Shown here piece by piece: positions 30,401-40,450 of a DNA stretch of 64,000 bases. Location: NCBI GenBank assembly GCA_900618795.1, contig UYJD01000001.1, positions 621,221 through 685,220 of the forward strand, in the 5' to 3' direction. The notes under the pieces are model-generated. The model searched no databases, had not been told where the DNA came from, and was given only the letters and a program-made list of their open reading frames with translations. This DNA is from Cyanodermella asteris (lineage: Eukaryota > Ascomycota > Lecanoromycetes > Ostropales > Stictidaceae). The position numbers were made by a program, and so were the translations under genes. Position 1 is the first letter of the stretch, and each line of letters opens with the position of its first letter.

Positions 30401-31528
30401 GGCCGCCTCCTGAATTCGAAGTCGCGGGGCCGAGGAGCGTGGTGCGATTGGGCGTTGGGCTTTGCAGCCAAGGGGTCGGATGGCTGGAAGGGATTGGCGT
30501 GGTGCAACGTTTCGGTTCGACTCCGATCCTCATCTCAGAAATGGCCGCTGCGCCCCATCACGGCGCTGGCGAACCACATTCCAGCCTGCCGGAGCTGCCC
30601 CTGTGCGTCGCTTCCAGGACCGGGAGACCCATGACGTGAAGTGGAACTGTCGGAGCCGCTGAAACGCGAAGCCCAAGCTGGATGAATCCGCTGCTCTGCT
30701 GCTCTGCCACCCTGGCTATCATCACGCCTCGAGCCCTTTCTTCGACACTTTCTCTCCTTCTCTTGCTTCCTCTCACCATTCTTTGATCGTTTGCGCCCCA
30801 ACTACCCAGTCATTCCTTTGAACAAAACTCTCCAGCATTCATCCGCATCGCCTGGCTAGCCCAAGGATCGGATAGTCACTCCTTTGCCAGCACACTCAGA
30901 ATAGAAAAAGAGAAAGGAACAAAGCAACAAGCCCCCCCATCTTCGACCACCGCGTACAGCCAGCGTTTCAGCAACAACAGGCATCTGACCATCGTCGAGC
31001 GGCAAGCAACAGCCGATCCAGCTCGCAGCATCATTTGCGTGGACCAGAGCTTACGACGGCCCCAGAGATTTACCTGTCTTTCCTCTTGCCAAATCGGCAA
31101 CACGAATTGAGATCAGCGAAATCCCTACGACAGTGGTAATCTGCCTGGTTATTAACAGCAGATCCGCGCGTCACTGCCAATTAGCAGGTGAGTGACGGGC
31201 ATTGCCTAAGACTACTAGGTACCTACTACTCGTGCGCTTGCACAGCCCGCCTTCACCTGTGCTGCCCGATTCACTCCCACTTCACTCACTCACCCTCCTT
31301 CCATCACAACCCGTGAATCACCAACCTCTTGTTGACAACCAGCTCTGACTGTTGTCGCCACACTCGTTTGTTTCCTTGCCCGACCCGCGAAAATTCCTCC
31401 ATCAACACTTGGCTTTTCACGCCCACAAGTTCCATGCAATTTTATCAAAAGTTGAACCGGAGCAGCACACTCATTCTGACAGCTTCTTCTTAGACACACA
31501 GTCTTTACTTTCCTCAATCATATCCATC
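24426..31528. other. Gene-free stretch of 7.1 kb
   Basis: No open frame here exceeds about 185 codons, and none shows a domain, a signal peptide with cysteines, or splice-linked continuation that I recognise. Base composition is similar to the genic parts and not AT-rich, so it does not look like a RIP-mutated repeat island. No direct repeats, terminal repeats or tRNA were noticed. The last 800 bases (about 30700-31528) become C/T-rich and probably hold the promoter and a long leader of the DUF1996 gene. A small inverted repeat lies at 27639-27658. Confidence 0.5.
27639..27658. repeat. Short inverted repeat with an E-box
   Basis: CGACAC and GTGTCG are separated by eight bases and overlap CACGTG and CCGCGG palindromes. 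It lies in the gene-free stretch and its role is unknown. Confidence 0.3.
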
Positions 31529-33083
31529 ATGAAGGCCGCTCACTCGGCTGCTCTTCTCGCGCTCGCGCCGCTTGCGGCTGCTTTCTGGCGTCTGGAATGC
31601 CATGGCGTCGCTGGTGTTGCGATGATTGACCCCATCGCCGACCCCAATGTCACTGCCGCTCACGCCCACACCATCAAGGGAGGTAGCGGCCTCAGCGTCA
31701 GCTCCACCGCCGACGACCTGTTGAAGTCCGGCTGCACCTCGTGCCAGGTCCAGCAGGACAAGTCCGCGTACTGGACGCCTCAATTGTTCTTCCAGCACAA
31801 CAACGGCTCCACCATCATGGTCCCGGAGGTCTCTGGTCATTTGACGTAAGTGACGAATGCTGAATCTGCTGGGTGAAGGCACAGACTAACGTCATGGCAG
31901 CTACTACAAGTACACCCCGGTCTACAACGACAATGGCACCCTGATGCCCCCAGAGGCCCTTCCCAATGGTCTGCGCGCCATTTCTGGCGACAAGCTTCGC
32001 CGCAACTTCTCCCTGCCTGTGCCTGATCCACCAAAGCCATGGACTGGCGAGGACGCTACTCAGAACGCTCTGGCCCAGAAGGCCATCGGCTTCAACTGCT
32101 TGGACTACTCAAAGCCTGGTGAGCCGACTCTGTACCGCCACAGCCTGCCCAAAAAGAGCTATCTCGAGCAGAACTGCCCTGATGGCATTCGCATGGAAAT
32201 CCTTTTCCCTCAGTGCTGGGACGGCCGCCTTGACTCGGACGACCACCAGTCTCACTTGGCCTTTCCCGACGCTCTCGCTGATGGCGGCAAGTGCCCCAAG
32301 GGCTTCGACCACAACACGATGCAGATCCTCTTCGAAACCATCTACCCGACTCAGAACTGGAAGGGCGTTGACGGCACCTACGCATTATCGACTGGTGACG
32401 CAACTGGTAACTCCTACCACGGTGACTACTTGATTGCTTGGGAACAGGGTGTTCTTCAGCAGGCTCTCGACACTTGCGGACCCGACACTGGTATCGGAGC
32501 CAGCGGTGTTACCTCTGACTGCCCTGTCTTCGATCTGCAGGACGCAGATGCCCAGGGTCAGTGCAAGCTCGGCCAGAGCGCCGTCGAGAAGGTTGGTGGA
32601 CTCGTCCAGATGATCGCGTCCAAGATGCCCGGCAACAACCCCATGGTCTGGGGCCCTGCCCCTGCTAAAGCCCACGGTGGCTCTTCCGGCTCGGCCGCTA
32701 CCACTGAGCAGGTTTCGGACCAGCCCAAGCCAACAACCAGCGCCACTTCCGTCCTCTCGTACAGCTCTGGGACTGCCAGCTACATCGGCTCGGCTCACAT
32801 CTTCCTTGCCGGTGCTCCTACACCCGCCGCCGCTGCTCTGCCGTCGACCACCCTGATCCAGAGTGTCATTACCCCAGCACCAGCTGCTCCGGCTTCTCCC
32901 CAGGCAGGCGAGCAGCAGCTGACCACCGTCACCTACACGTCTGCTGGTGCCGTTTACCACGAGGTCATCGTGCAAGACAACGTCGTCGTGACCCAGGACG
33001 ATGTTGTCACTGTTGTCCAGAACGTCCAGGGAAAGCGCAGCCGCCGTGCTCGCCATTTGGACTTCCACAACCACGGCCACTAA
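31529..33083 (+). CDS. Secreted DUF1996-domain protein
   Basis: Two exons, 31529..31845 and 31901..33083, give 499 residues. The intron has GTAAGT, CTAAC and GGCAG, phase 2. A signal peptide (MKAAHSAALLALAPLAAAFW) begins the protein. The DUF1996 domain spans about 20-330: FWRLECHGVAGVAMIDPI, AHAHTIKGGSG, SGCTSCQVQQDKSAYWTPQL, PDGIRMEILFPQCWDG and HLAFPDALADGGKCPKGF. The many His, Asp and Cys residues suggest a metal-binding or enzymatic role, but the family's activity is not one I know. The last 150 residues are Ala/Ser/Thr/Pro-rich, as in O-glycosylated wall or secreted proteins. The C-terminus has dibasic sites (GKRSRR) and then a His-rich end (HLDFHNHGH). No GPI signal is evident. Confidence 0.9.
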
Positions 33084-33943
33084 AAGCATCGATTTTGGTT
33101 CAACAGCAGTCGAGGCTGGTTTCCCCGACTATTCACAAGCAGCACCTTTACGTTCCTGTGACGATGTTATTTACACCAGCTCGGTGGACAACAGGCTTTG
33201 ATACCGCCCGGCGGGCTACATGACTGCTCTTGTACATGAAGATAAAGAGGCTTTTTCCAAGTTGGTGTGTGCATTTGCGAGGCTGGGACAGCGAAATAGA
33301 AATGGATGCATACCAAAGTTAGAGGGATGTGGTCAAGAAGGTTGGATGTCATATCTCTGACTGATACTCCTGAATTCAAACTCTGAAGTATTGCATGTTA
33401 AAGGATCTCCGAATAGAGAGGATCGGTTCTGGACCGGATTCACTCGTGACTGAATCGAAATTATCAATGGTTTAAAAAGCGTCTGTGCTTTTTCGTACTT
33501 TGACTCGATGACGAGCATTGCGACGGCTGGCTCATCATCACCAGATTGCCCTTACGTGGATCATGCTTGCACACACGGGGAGAGGTCGCAATCAGCCGAT
33601 TTTGAGCAGTCGAATTGCGAGCGCTGCAAAACCGCCAATCCAGTACGTAATTCGTCAAGGCACTGTCATGGAGATTTACCCAATAAGCCTGTCCTCCGTA
33701 CCTGCTTCCTTGTCCAGCAACAGGGCTCTGCCCGCCCTCGCTGCCGCCATCGAGCCCGGTGCGCGCGCGCGCGCGCCGCAATTGGCGCGTCGGCGGAGTT
33801 GGTGGCCTGAGTTTCGGGCAAGCTCTCCCCGCCAAAAAAAAGAACATCGCGTGCTTGCATTTCAAGCTTCCGATCTGTCCCTTGTCAAGGGGAAGCAGGT
33901 TCTCTCACCTAGGACAACTTGACCTCTCTACTGATCAATAGTC
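33084..33943. other. Intergenic region upstream of farnesyl diphosphate synthase
   Basis: Contains the 3' UTR of the DUF1996 gene and the promoter of the next gene. A perfect (GC)8 run occurs at 33761-33776, and an A-rich run lies near 33830-33843. Short frames on both strands cross this area without matches. Confidence 0.5.
33761..33776. repeat. (GC)8 alternating dinucleotide run
   Basis: Sixteen bases of alternating G and C about 170 bp before the farnesyl diphosphate synthase start. Such runs can adopt left-handed Z-DNA; a function here is not shown. Confidence 0.6.
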
Positions 33944-35082
33944 ATGCCCACCACACGTCAGGAGTTCGAGACGGCCTTCCCGTTCGTGAGGGAGACGCTC
34001 GTCAAGCATGCCACCAAGTGTGGTCTGCCCAAGAACTACCTCGACTGGTTCGAGAAGGTAAGCAAGCTCCCTGCGACACATCACAGCACCGATTGAGGCG
34101 AGGTCCGGCTGTATCGTCTTTCCTCGGCCACGCACTGACACACTGTGCCTTCTAGTCCATCAATTACAACACCACGGGCGGCAAATACAACCGTGGCATG
34201 TCGGTCCCCGACACCGCCGAGATCCTCCTGTCCCAAACCTCCCTCTCCCCCGACGAATACCGCATGACCGCCGGCCTCGGCTGGCTGACGGAGCTCCTGC
34301 AGGCCTTCTTCCTCGTCAGCGACGACATCATGGACAGCAGCGTGACGCGGAGAGGCCAGCCGTGCTGGTACCGGCAGCCGACGGTGGGCATGGTAGCCAT
34401 CAACGACGCCTTCATGCTGGAGGCCGGCATCTACCTCGTCCTGCGCACGCACTACCGGTCGCACCCGTCCTACATCGACTTTGTCGAGCTGTTCCAGGAG
34501 ACGACGTTCCAGACCGAGTGCGGACAGCTGTGTGACTTGCTCACGGCGCCCGAAGACGTTGTCGACTTGAGCAACTTTTCGCTGGACAAGTGGAGCTTCA
34601 TTGTCATTTACAAGACGGCCTGGTACAGCTTCTACCTTCCGGTGGCCCTCGCGCTGCATTACACTCAGCTGGCGACCGAGAAGAACCTGAAGACCTGCGA
34701 GAGAATCCTGATCCCTCTGGGTGAATACTTTCAAGCGCAAGACGACTATTTAGATGCATTTGGCACTCCGGAGCAGATTGGCAAGATCGGGACAGATATC
34801 ACGGACAACAAGTGCAGTTGGTTGGTGAATCAGGCGCTGAAGAGGTCGACGCCGGAACAGAGGAAGGTGTTGGAGGAGAATTATGGTGTCAAGGACAAAG
34901 AGAAGGAGTCAAGGGTCAAGCAGCTGTGGGCCGAGCTGGAACTAGAGAAGGTCTACCAGGAATTCGAGGAGGAGAGAGTGACGGCGTTGCGGAAGATGAT
35001 CGCCGAGACGGACGAGAGCGAGGGACTGAAGAAGGAGGTGTTTGAGTCTTTCTTGAAGAAGATCTACAAGAGGAGCAAGTAA
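33944..35082 (+). CDS. ERG20: Farnesyl diphosphate synthase
   Basis: Makes geranyl and then farnesyl diphosphate from DMAPP and IPP, feeding sterols, dolichol, ubiquinone and prenylated proteins. Two exons, 33944..34057 and 34156..35082, give 346 residues, the normal length. The intron is 98 nt, phase 0. The first Asp-rich motif is DDIMD at 94-98 and the second is DDYLD at 234-238. The two aromatic residues at 89-90, four and five positions before the first Asp, are those that limit chain length to C15 in eukaryotic enzymes. The protein ends YKRSK, like other fungal forms. ATG at 33944 gives the family N-terminus ([10 protein letters not shown]). All key residues are present. It converges on SEC27 with 277 nt between stops. 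Confidence 0.97.
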
Positions 35083-35359
35083 GGGAGGATACCACATGCC
35101 GCGTTCCAGCAGTGCCAGACATGGATGAGGCCATAGAAGCACACAATACCCCCAACAACTTGATTCTTCGATTTTAGACCACTTTTGACATCGTCTCAGC
35201 CTTCCCATACGGTGCCTTCGACATTAAGCTGTAAACTTCACTTCATTTTGAGCACATTTGTCATCATTATTCTTTCTGGCCCTCATGGGGGACATCTCCA
35301 GCTGATCTCGTTCGCGGCCTTTACCCGCCAAGACCTGGAGCGCATCGACCTGTCGATGT

Positions 35360-38000
35360 CTATTCTTCTTCAGCCTCCTCGGCATCTTCGGGGACCGGAT
35401 CCTCGGCCTCGCCGTCAGCTTCCCCAGCAGCGCCATTCGTATTCACAGCCTTTGGCTCGACTACACCACCCTCTTTCTCAACCCGCAAATACTCGTCCCA
35501 CTCGGGGAACATGTCCTCGTCTGGCGGTACGCCAATGATCTTGCTGACCTTTGCCTTGCCATCCTTCTCCAAGCTGTCCTTCAATTCAGTAACCACCCCG
35601 ATCGCTCTGCTGGGCTTGTAGGTCTGAGCGAAAAGCAGAGCTTCTGCTTTGCGATTCGTCCTTATCAGTAGGTCGATGCAGCCATCGACATCTGCCATTT
35701 GCCACAGACACGAGAAGGCGATGTTGTGCAGGGCAGACTGCTCGGCCTCAGTTGCAAGTCTTTGCAGACCTTCCATGTCCGATGTCGCGGTGTAGAGAAG
35801 AAGTAAGCTGCCGTAGTCTTTCGCGTGCGTGAAACACTCATCGGCCAGTGCCACATTCCATGCTGTCAGCGCGGCATCTCCCACAGTCTTCCATCTGTGC
35901 TCGACATCCGCAGTGCGCGCGATTTCAAGGGCGATATCAAGTTCGCCCAAGGCGAGAGCGAGGTCGAATCGGTGCTCCGGATCTGTTGCAACTTCAAGGG
36001 CCAGCTCTTTCAGACCTTGCCCTTCGAGGAAGCGAGCGACCTTGTTGTGCTGGTCCTCAGGGATGTCGGTAAGCAGCTCGGCGGCAGCATCCATCTCGCC
36101 TCGCAAGACCAGTGTCTGGTATTCGATGACTGATATGGATAGAGCAAAGGAGACGATCTGAACATCCTTGTCGGCAACGTAGACTCGGCCGTCACGCTGA
36201 AGGTAGCCCAGAACATACATGCCTTGGTCGAAGTGTGATATGGTGTAAGTTTGGTCGCCGACGAGATAGTTGAGACGTTTCATGGAGTTGGTGTAAATGA
36301 AGCAATCCCCCACCCATTGGCCAGTGCTGACAGCTTCATTGACATCTGTGACGACTTCGAAAGCCGCTTCGACGCCATCTTCATCGACCTGACCAGCAGA
36401 GAGCGCCTCGTTATATGCTTCTCGAGAGAAACGCAAGACGTAGAATGTGTCATCGCAAGCAAGTGTGACCAGTTCGCCGTTCTCAGACCAATAGACCTGC
36501 CTCCGTTAGCGTGTTGATCAATGACAGCTGGCGCAATACTCACTTCCTTGGGATCAACTTCGATCCGTCGGACCAGTGAGCCCGATTCCCAGTCGAAAAA
36601 CCCAATGCCACCTTGTCCCTTGACTCCGAGAAGAACACCTCCAGAAAGACCTTCCGCTTGGAAACCAACATCTAACCCACTACCCTTTTCTTTGAAGTTG
36701 CGGAATATTCTGACTGTCATTGCTGATTCACGGATTGCGTAGTCATTGCTGTTGTCCTTAGACCCCCAAGCAAAGTCCAGTGCTGAGCCGAATGCCTTGT
36801 TTCGCCAGGCGAGCGCTGTATAGATGATATATTCGCCATCTCCGCAGACTGCGACAAAACGTCCATTCGGTGAATGGGCAAGAGTCTGGGGATAAATCTC
36901 ACATGTTCCAAGCTCTTTTGCAGGTATCGAGATGGGGGTGTTGTCTTTCACGTCTGCCTCAGCAGGCTTGATGAGAGACGACAGAATCTCGCTGTGCTTC
37001 GCCCAGATAAGCTTGCCTGCAGGATCCATTGATACGGCTGGCTCTTCCCTACCCATCTTCACAACAACCGCACCATCATCGAAGCCCATTGCGATTGCCT
37101 GCCGGCCCCTCTGTGCGCTGACGCACCATGCTCGTTCCAGCCCGTACGTGAGGTTCTGTTCCAGCCGATACGTGTTCGCATGCCAGATCTTGACCGTGCC
37201 ATCTTCGGACCCTGAAATGATTATAGGAAGTTCGGGGTGGTATAGAGCGAAGGAAACATTGCTTGTGTGGCCTTCCAGGGTCGCAATCGGCTGTTTGGTG
37301 GTATAATCCCATATCTTCACCGTTCGGTCGTCGGACGTTGTGACGATGTATGGTTTATCGCTCTGGGGATAGTAGTCGACGTGATTGACTCCTTTGCTCT
37401 CGTGTGCGTCAAGGGTATAATTGGCAGTACTTGACCCCAGACTCCAAATTTTGACCGTCTTGTCCAAGCACGCCGAGGCAAAGGTATTGGTGTCCTTGGG
37501 ATTGATCGCCAGCCCCATAACATAGTGGCTATGTCCCTCGAATACTCTTTCACATTTCCAGTCCTTATCCCAGTTCCATAGTCTGATTGTCATGTCATCT
37601 GAGGCTGTCAAAACGAAGGGGAGCGTAGGGTGAACGACGATGGCACGGATGTAGTCGGGGTGAGCTTCGAAGGAGGTAATCTTCTCGGAGGTATTGTAGT
37701 TGTAGACTCGTAATTGGAAGTCATCGGAACCGCAAACAATCCAGTTCTTACGGGCAATGAACCGACCGGCTCGCACAGGTACGTCGGCGAGCTCAAACGT
37801 CTTGACAATGGCTTGCGTTTCGAAAGACCAGATGTAGGCATGGCCGCTGTACAGGGTGGTCAGGATCCATGGCTCCGTAGGGTGGAAGTCGATGCCTTTG
37901 ACTCGCTCAGAGCGAGCTAGAAGCTCTCGCTGTTCGCTGTTAGCTTGAAATTCTGCCAAAGTCCTGCGACAATCCGAAATACCTTCACATCGAGACGCAT
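35360..38000 (-). CDS. SEC27: Coatomer (COPI) subunit beta', WD40 protein
   Basis: Three exons on the minus strand, 38000..37983, 37929..36544 and 36496..35360, give 846 residues, as expected for Sec27. Exon 1 encodes only MRLDVK. The first intron (GTATTT, GCTAAC, AACAG) joins it to RELLARSERVKGIDFHPTEPW, the family start. The second intron joins VDPKE to VYWSENGELV. Seven WD repeats cover about 10-300 (for example VRAGRFIARKNWIVCGSDD and TIRLWNWD), followed by the coatomer WD-associated and alpha-solenoid regions (EQSALHNIAFSCLWQMADVD, AEALLFAQTYKPS). The tail is acidic and disordered. COPI coats Golgi vesicles for retrograde transport to the ER, and beta' recognises dilysine signals. It is divergent from CDC4 over 400 bp. 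Confidence 0.96.
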
Positions 38001-38400
38001 CTTGAGCCTGGTCGAATGGCACCCCTCAGGTCAGGATATACGGGCACAGCCCAGACACGCGATAGGTCGCGGCCAATATGCTCAGGAGTAGAGGTCAGGC
38101 AAGGTCGGAAGCTCGGTATGGTGGCCTCTTCGTCAACGTGGTCAATCAGAAGCGAATACGCACGGCGCGAGCTAGCTCGTCCTCTCATGAGACTGAAATG
38201 TGGCATGCTCGCCCGCAGTGGGCGGCGCATAGTTGAGCCGGCGCCGAAGTGCACCGCTCCTGACGCTTCGGCTGCCGCATCTGCACTTTGTAAACACAGA
38301 AAACGAATGTGCCCCTGCCTGACTACACACATCCCACCAAACAGACTTCTCCCAAGCAGCCCTCCTTACTCTTCCAGACTATATCTCTGACCGTATCCAA
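38001..38400. promoter_or_regulatory. Divergent promoter region, SEC27 and CDC4
   Basis: 400 bp between the two start codons. Both first exons are tiny and followed at once by an intron, so some regulation could lie in those introns. The CDC4-proximal part is C/T-rich (about 38325-38390). Confidence 0.5.
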
Positions 38401-39142
38401 GATGGTGAGTTGGCATATTGTGTCTTGAAGGGGCGCCGCGATCTGTTTACTCCAACCCCTGACGGCTCCAAACAACCGCGACGAGCGTTACTGACCATGG
38501 GTATACCAACAGGCCTCCACCAACTACAAGGAAGCATTTGCTCTGTTCGACAAGCGTGGTAACGGTCGCGTTGCTTTGCAGTCACTGGGCGACCTGCTGC
38601 GCGCTTGTGGCCAAAACCCGACCCTTGCTGAGATTCATGATCTGGAGAAGAACATCGGCGGTGACTGTATGTCTCGAAGCCCAATGGAACCCCATTACCG
38701 ACATGGAGCTGCAAGAACAAGAGACTGGCGGGATTTGATCATTTGCACACGAGAAGAAGACTAACACAGACATAGTCGACTTCGAATCATTTTCAAAGGT
38801 CCTCAACAGACCTGGTGGATTCCGCGACCCCGGCGAGCCGGACGAATATTGCAGAGGGTTTCAGGTGTTCGACAAGGATATGACAGGCTTCATTGGCGTC
38901 GGCCAGCTGCGATACAGTACGCAAAGTAATCTGTTCTCTACCCTGTGCTCAAAGCTGATGTTTGAAACAGTCTTGACAAACCTAGGCGAAAAGATGAGCG
39001 ATGAAGAGGTCGACGAGCTGTTGAAAGCAGTCGACACAAGCAGCGGTGAAATCAACTACACGGGTATGTAGTGCTCTTCGAGATTGAGACCACAAAGCTG
39101 ATGACGATGGTAGATCTCGTCAGGACCATTCTCGCAAACTGA
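38401..39142 (+). CDS. CDC4: Myosin essential light chain, Cdc4 type (EF-hand)
   Basis: Five exons, 38401..38403, 38513..38666, 38776..38916, 38971..39063 and 39114..39142, give 139 residues; fission yeast Cdc4 has 141. The first exon is just the ATG. The product reads in family order: ASTNYKEAFALFDKRGNG, LGDLLRACGQNPTLAEI, FSKVLNRPGGF, GFQVFDKDMTGFIGVGQLRY, ILTNLGEKMSDEEVDELL and the end LVRTILAN. EF-hand loops lack the usual full set of acidic ligands (for example DKDMTGFIGVGQ), so calcium binding is doubtful, as known for Cdc4. It binds the IQ motifs of myosin II and acts in the cytokinetic ring. The third intron is 54 nt and stop-free in frame, but homology requires its removal. Confidence 0.95.
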
Positions 39143-39985
39143 GCGGCCAATCCCTTTCTGTGTACAAACTCTGACGAATCGAAATACGAACATTGGTTAT
39201 GAGACGGACTGGATTCTGTCGAAGCCTTTCGGAAGGTGGGCGTTCAGAGGGAATGATAAGGCTTTCCAGCTGTGCTAAGTTTTAAGCACGATTGGGGCCA
39301 GACGATTGCTTTGCTTTGCTTTGCTTTCAAATGGGTCATAAACGACCGTGCAATGATACGTACCGCACAAATTGATTAGGGAACCTCTTGATACCCTAGA
39401 GCTACACACCTTTTTCTTACGGCATCGCCTGACTCTGGCTGCAAAGCAGGAATTTGCTTGGAGGCACTGTTCAGTTGCCCCCAAAAGCAGAGACCTCGGT
39501 GCCGGTCTTGTCCCGCTTGATCTTGTGTTGGTTTCCGCCGACACGATGGAACCTCTATTCGTTGGTGTCCTGTTCGAAGTCTCCACGCACGCCAAGTGCC
39601 GGTGAGAGGTTGATGGAATCCCAAGTACACCCTTAAAACCACTTCTTGCTGCCGATCACCGGAGCTCATGCCCCGTGCTTGACCCCGAGTTGAGTAGGTC
39701 GGCTTACGAGATCCGACAGCTCAGCATGCACATCGAGGATGATCCAGGACTGTCGCCGGTCAAGGCCAGAAAGCGAATCAGCTCGATCCGTCGTCCGGAA
39801 AAGACCATGACCCATGTGAGCGCTAGAACGCACAGGACCTTCTCCGCTCACGCGTGTTAATACTACGCCTCCACGGGATCCTTCGTTACACGTAAAATGC
39901 TTTGTCCGCTGCAGGACGAGCGTCCTTCAGTTCGGCGTCCAAACCCCTCAAGCCTACATGCTCGTCATGCAGCCGCTAACGGCGT
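39143..39985. other. Convergent intergenic region
   Basis: Holds the CDC4 3' UTR and the STEEP1-like 3' UTR. A short TTTGC pentamer repeat lies at 39306-39327. No gene seen. Confidence 0.5.
39306..39327. repeat. Short TTTGC tandem repeat
   Basis: Four consecutive, slightly imperfect pentamers downstream of CDC4. Confidence 0.6.
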
Positions 39986-40450
39986 TCACCTGGCAGCCTG
40001 CTCCTCCGTCGGCTTGAGACCCTGCTCAAGCACAAACAAGCACGCCTCAGCCGCATCATCGCCTCCTCTGGTAGCACCCCTCTCTCCGGGCCCCTGCTGC
40101 ATCTCCACCGTGCCTTTGGCGAGCCACCTCTGGCTAGTACTCCGTAAAGTGTAAGCGAGAGTCAGCTTGCACCGCACGCATCTGTGGAGCCATCGCTTCT
40201 CGAAGCCACCCTCGCGCCGAATGAGTATTGGATCGGGATCCGGTGCTAAGCCCGGCGCATGGATCAGTCTGGTGTGTCCGGACGAGCTCGCAAGCGGCAG
40301 GATGCGGGCTTGGTCTGTGATGGGCGCGCTGCGGACGGGAAGCGAGGTGAGACTGTAGGGGCTTGCGAAGATGAATTCGTTGCAAACGCAGTGATAGGTG
40401 TACACTTGCAGAGTTGAGGGGCTGACGGCGGCTTCGTCCGGGGTGGACAT
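39986..40450 (-). CDS. STEEP1 (CXorf56)-like small zinc-binding protein
   Basis: A single-exon frame of 154 residues. It shows the arrangement of the STEEP1/CXorf56 family: an N-terminal TYHCVCNEF with Cys21 and Cys23, a middle section with DPILIRREGGFEKRWLHRC, and CVRCKLTLAYT with Cys91 and Cys94, which together could bind one zinc. In animals STEEP1 promotes exit of STING from the ER. Fungi have no STING, so the ancestral job must differ; homologues also occur in plants and other fungi. The C-terminal 50 residues are less conserved in appearance and might include a different splice form. The family assignment rests on the cysteine spacing and flanking motifs remembered for the family. Confidence 0.75.
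   Translation of the reverse strand: MSTPDEAAVSPSTLQVYTYHCVCNEFIFASPYSLTSLPVRSAPITDQARILPLASSSGHTRLIHAPGLAPDPDPILIRREGGFEKRWLHRCVRCKLTLAYTLRSTSQRWLAKGTVEMQQGPGERGATRGGDDAAEACLFVLEQGLKPTEEQAAR

Noticed and set aside
33944-38000. Idea that farnesyl diphosphate synthase and neighbours form a terpene cluster
   Set aside because: The neighbours are COPI and myosin light-chain genes; the synthase has the normal housekeeping form.
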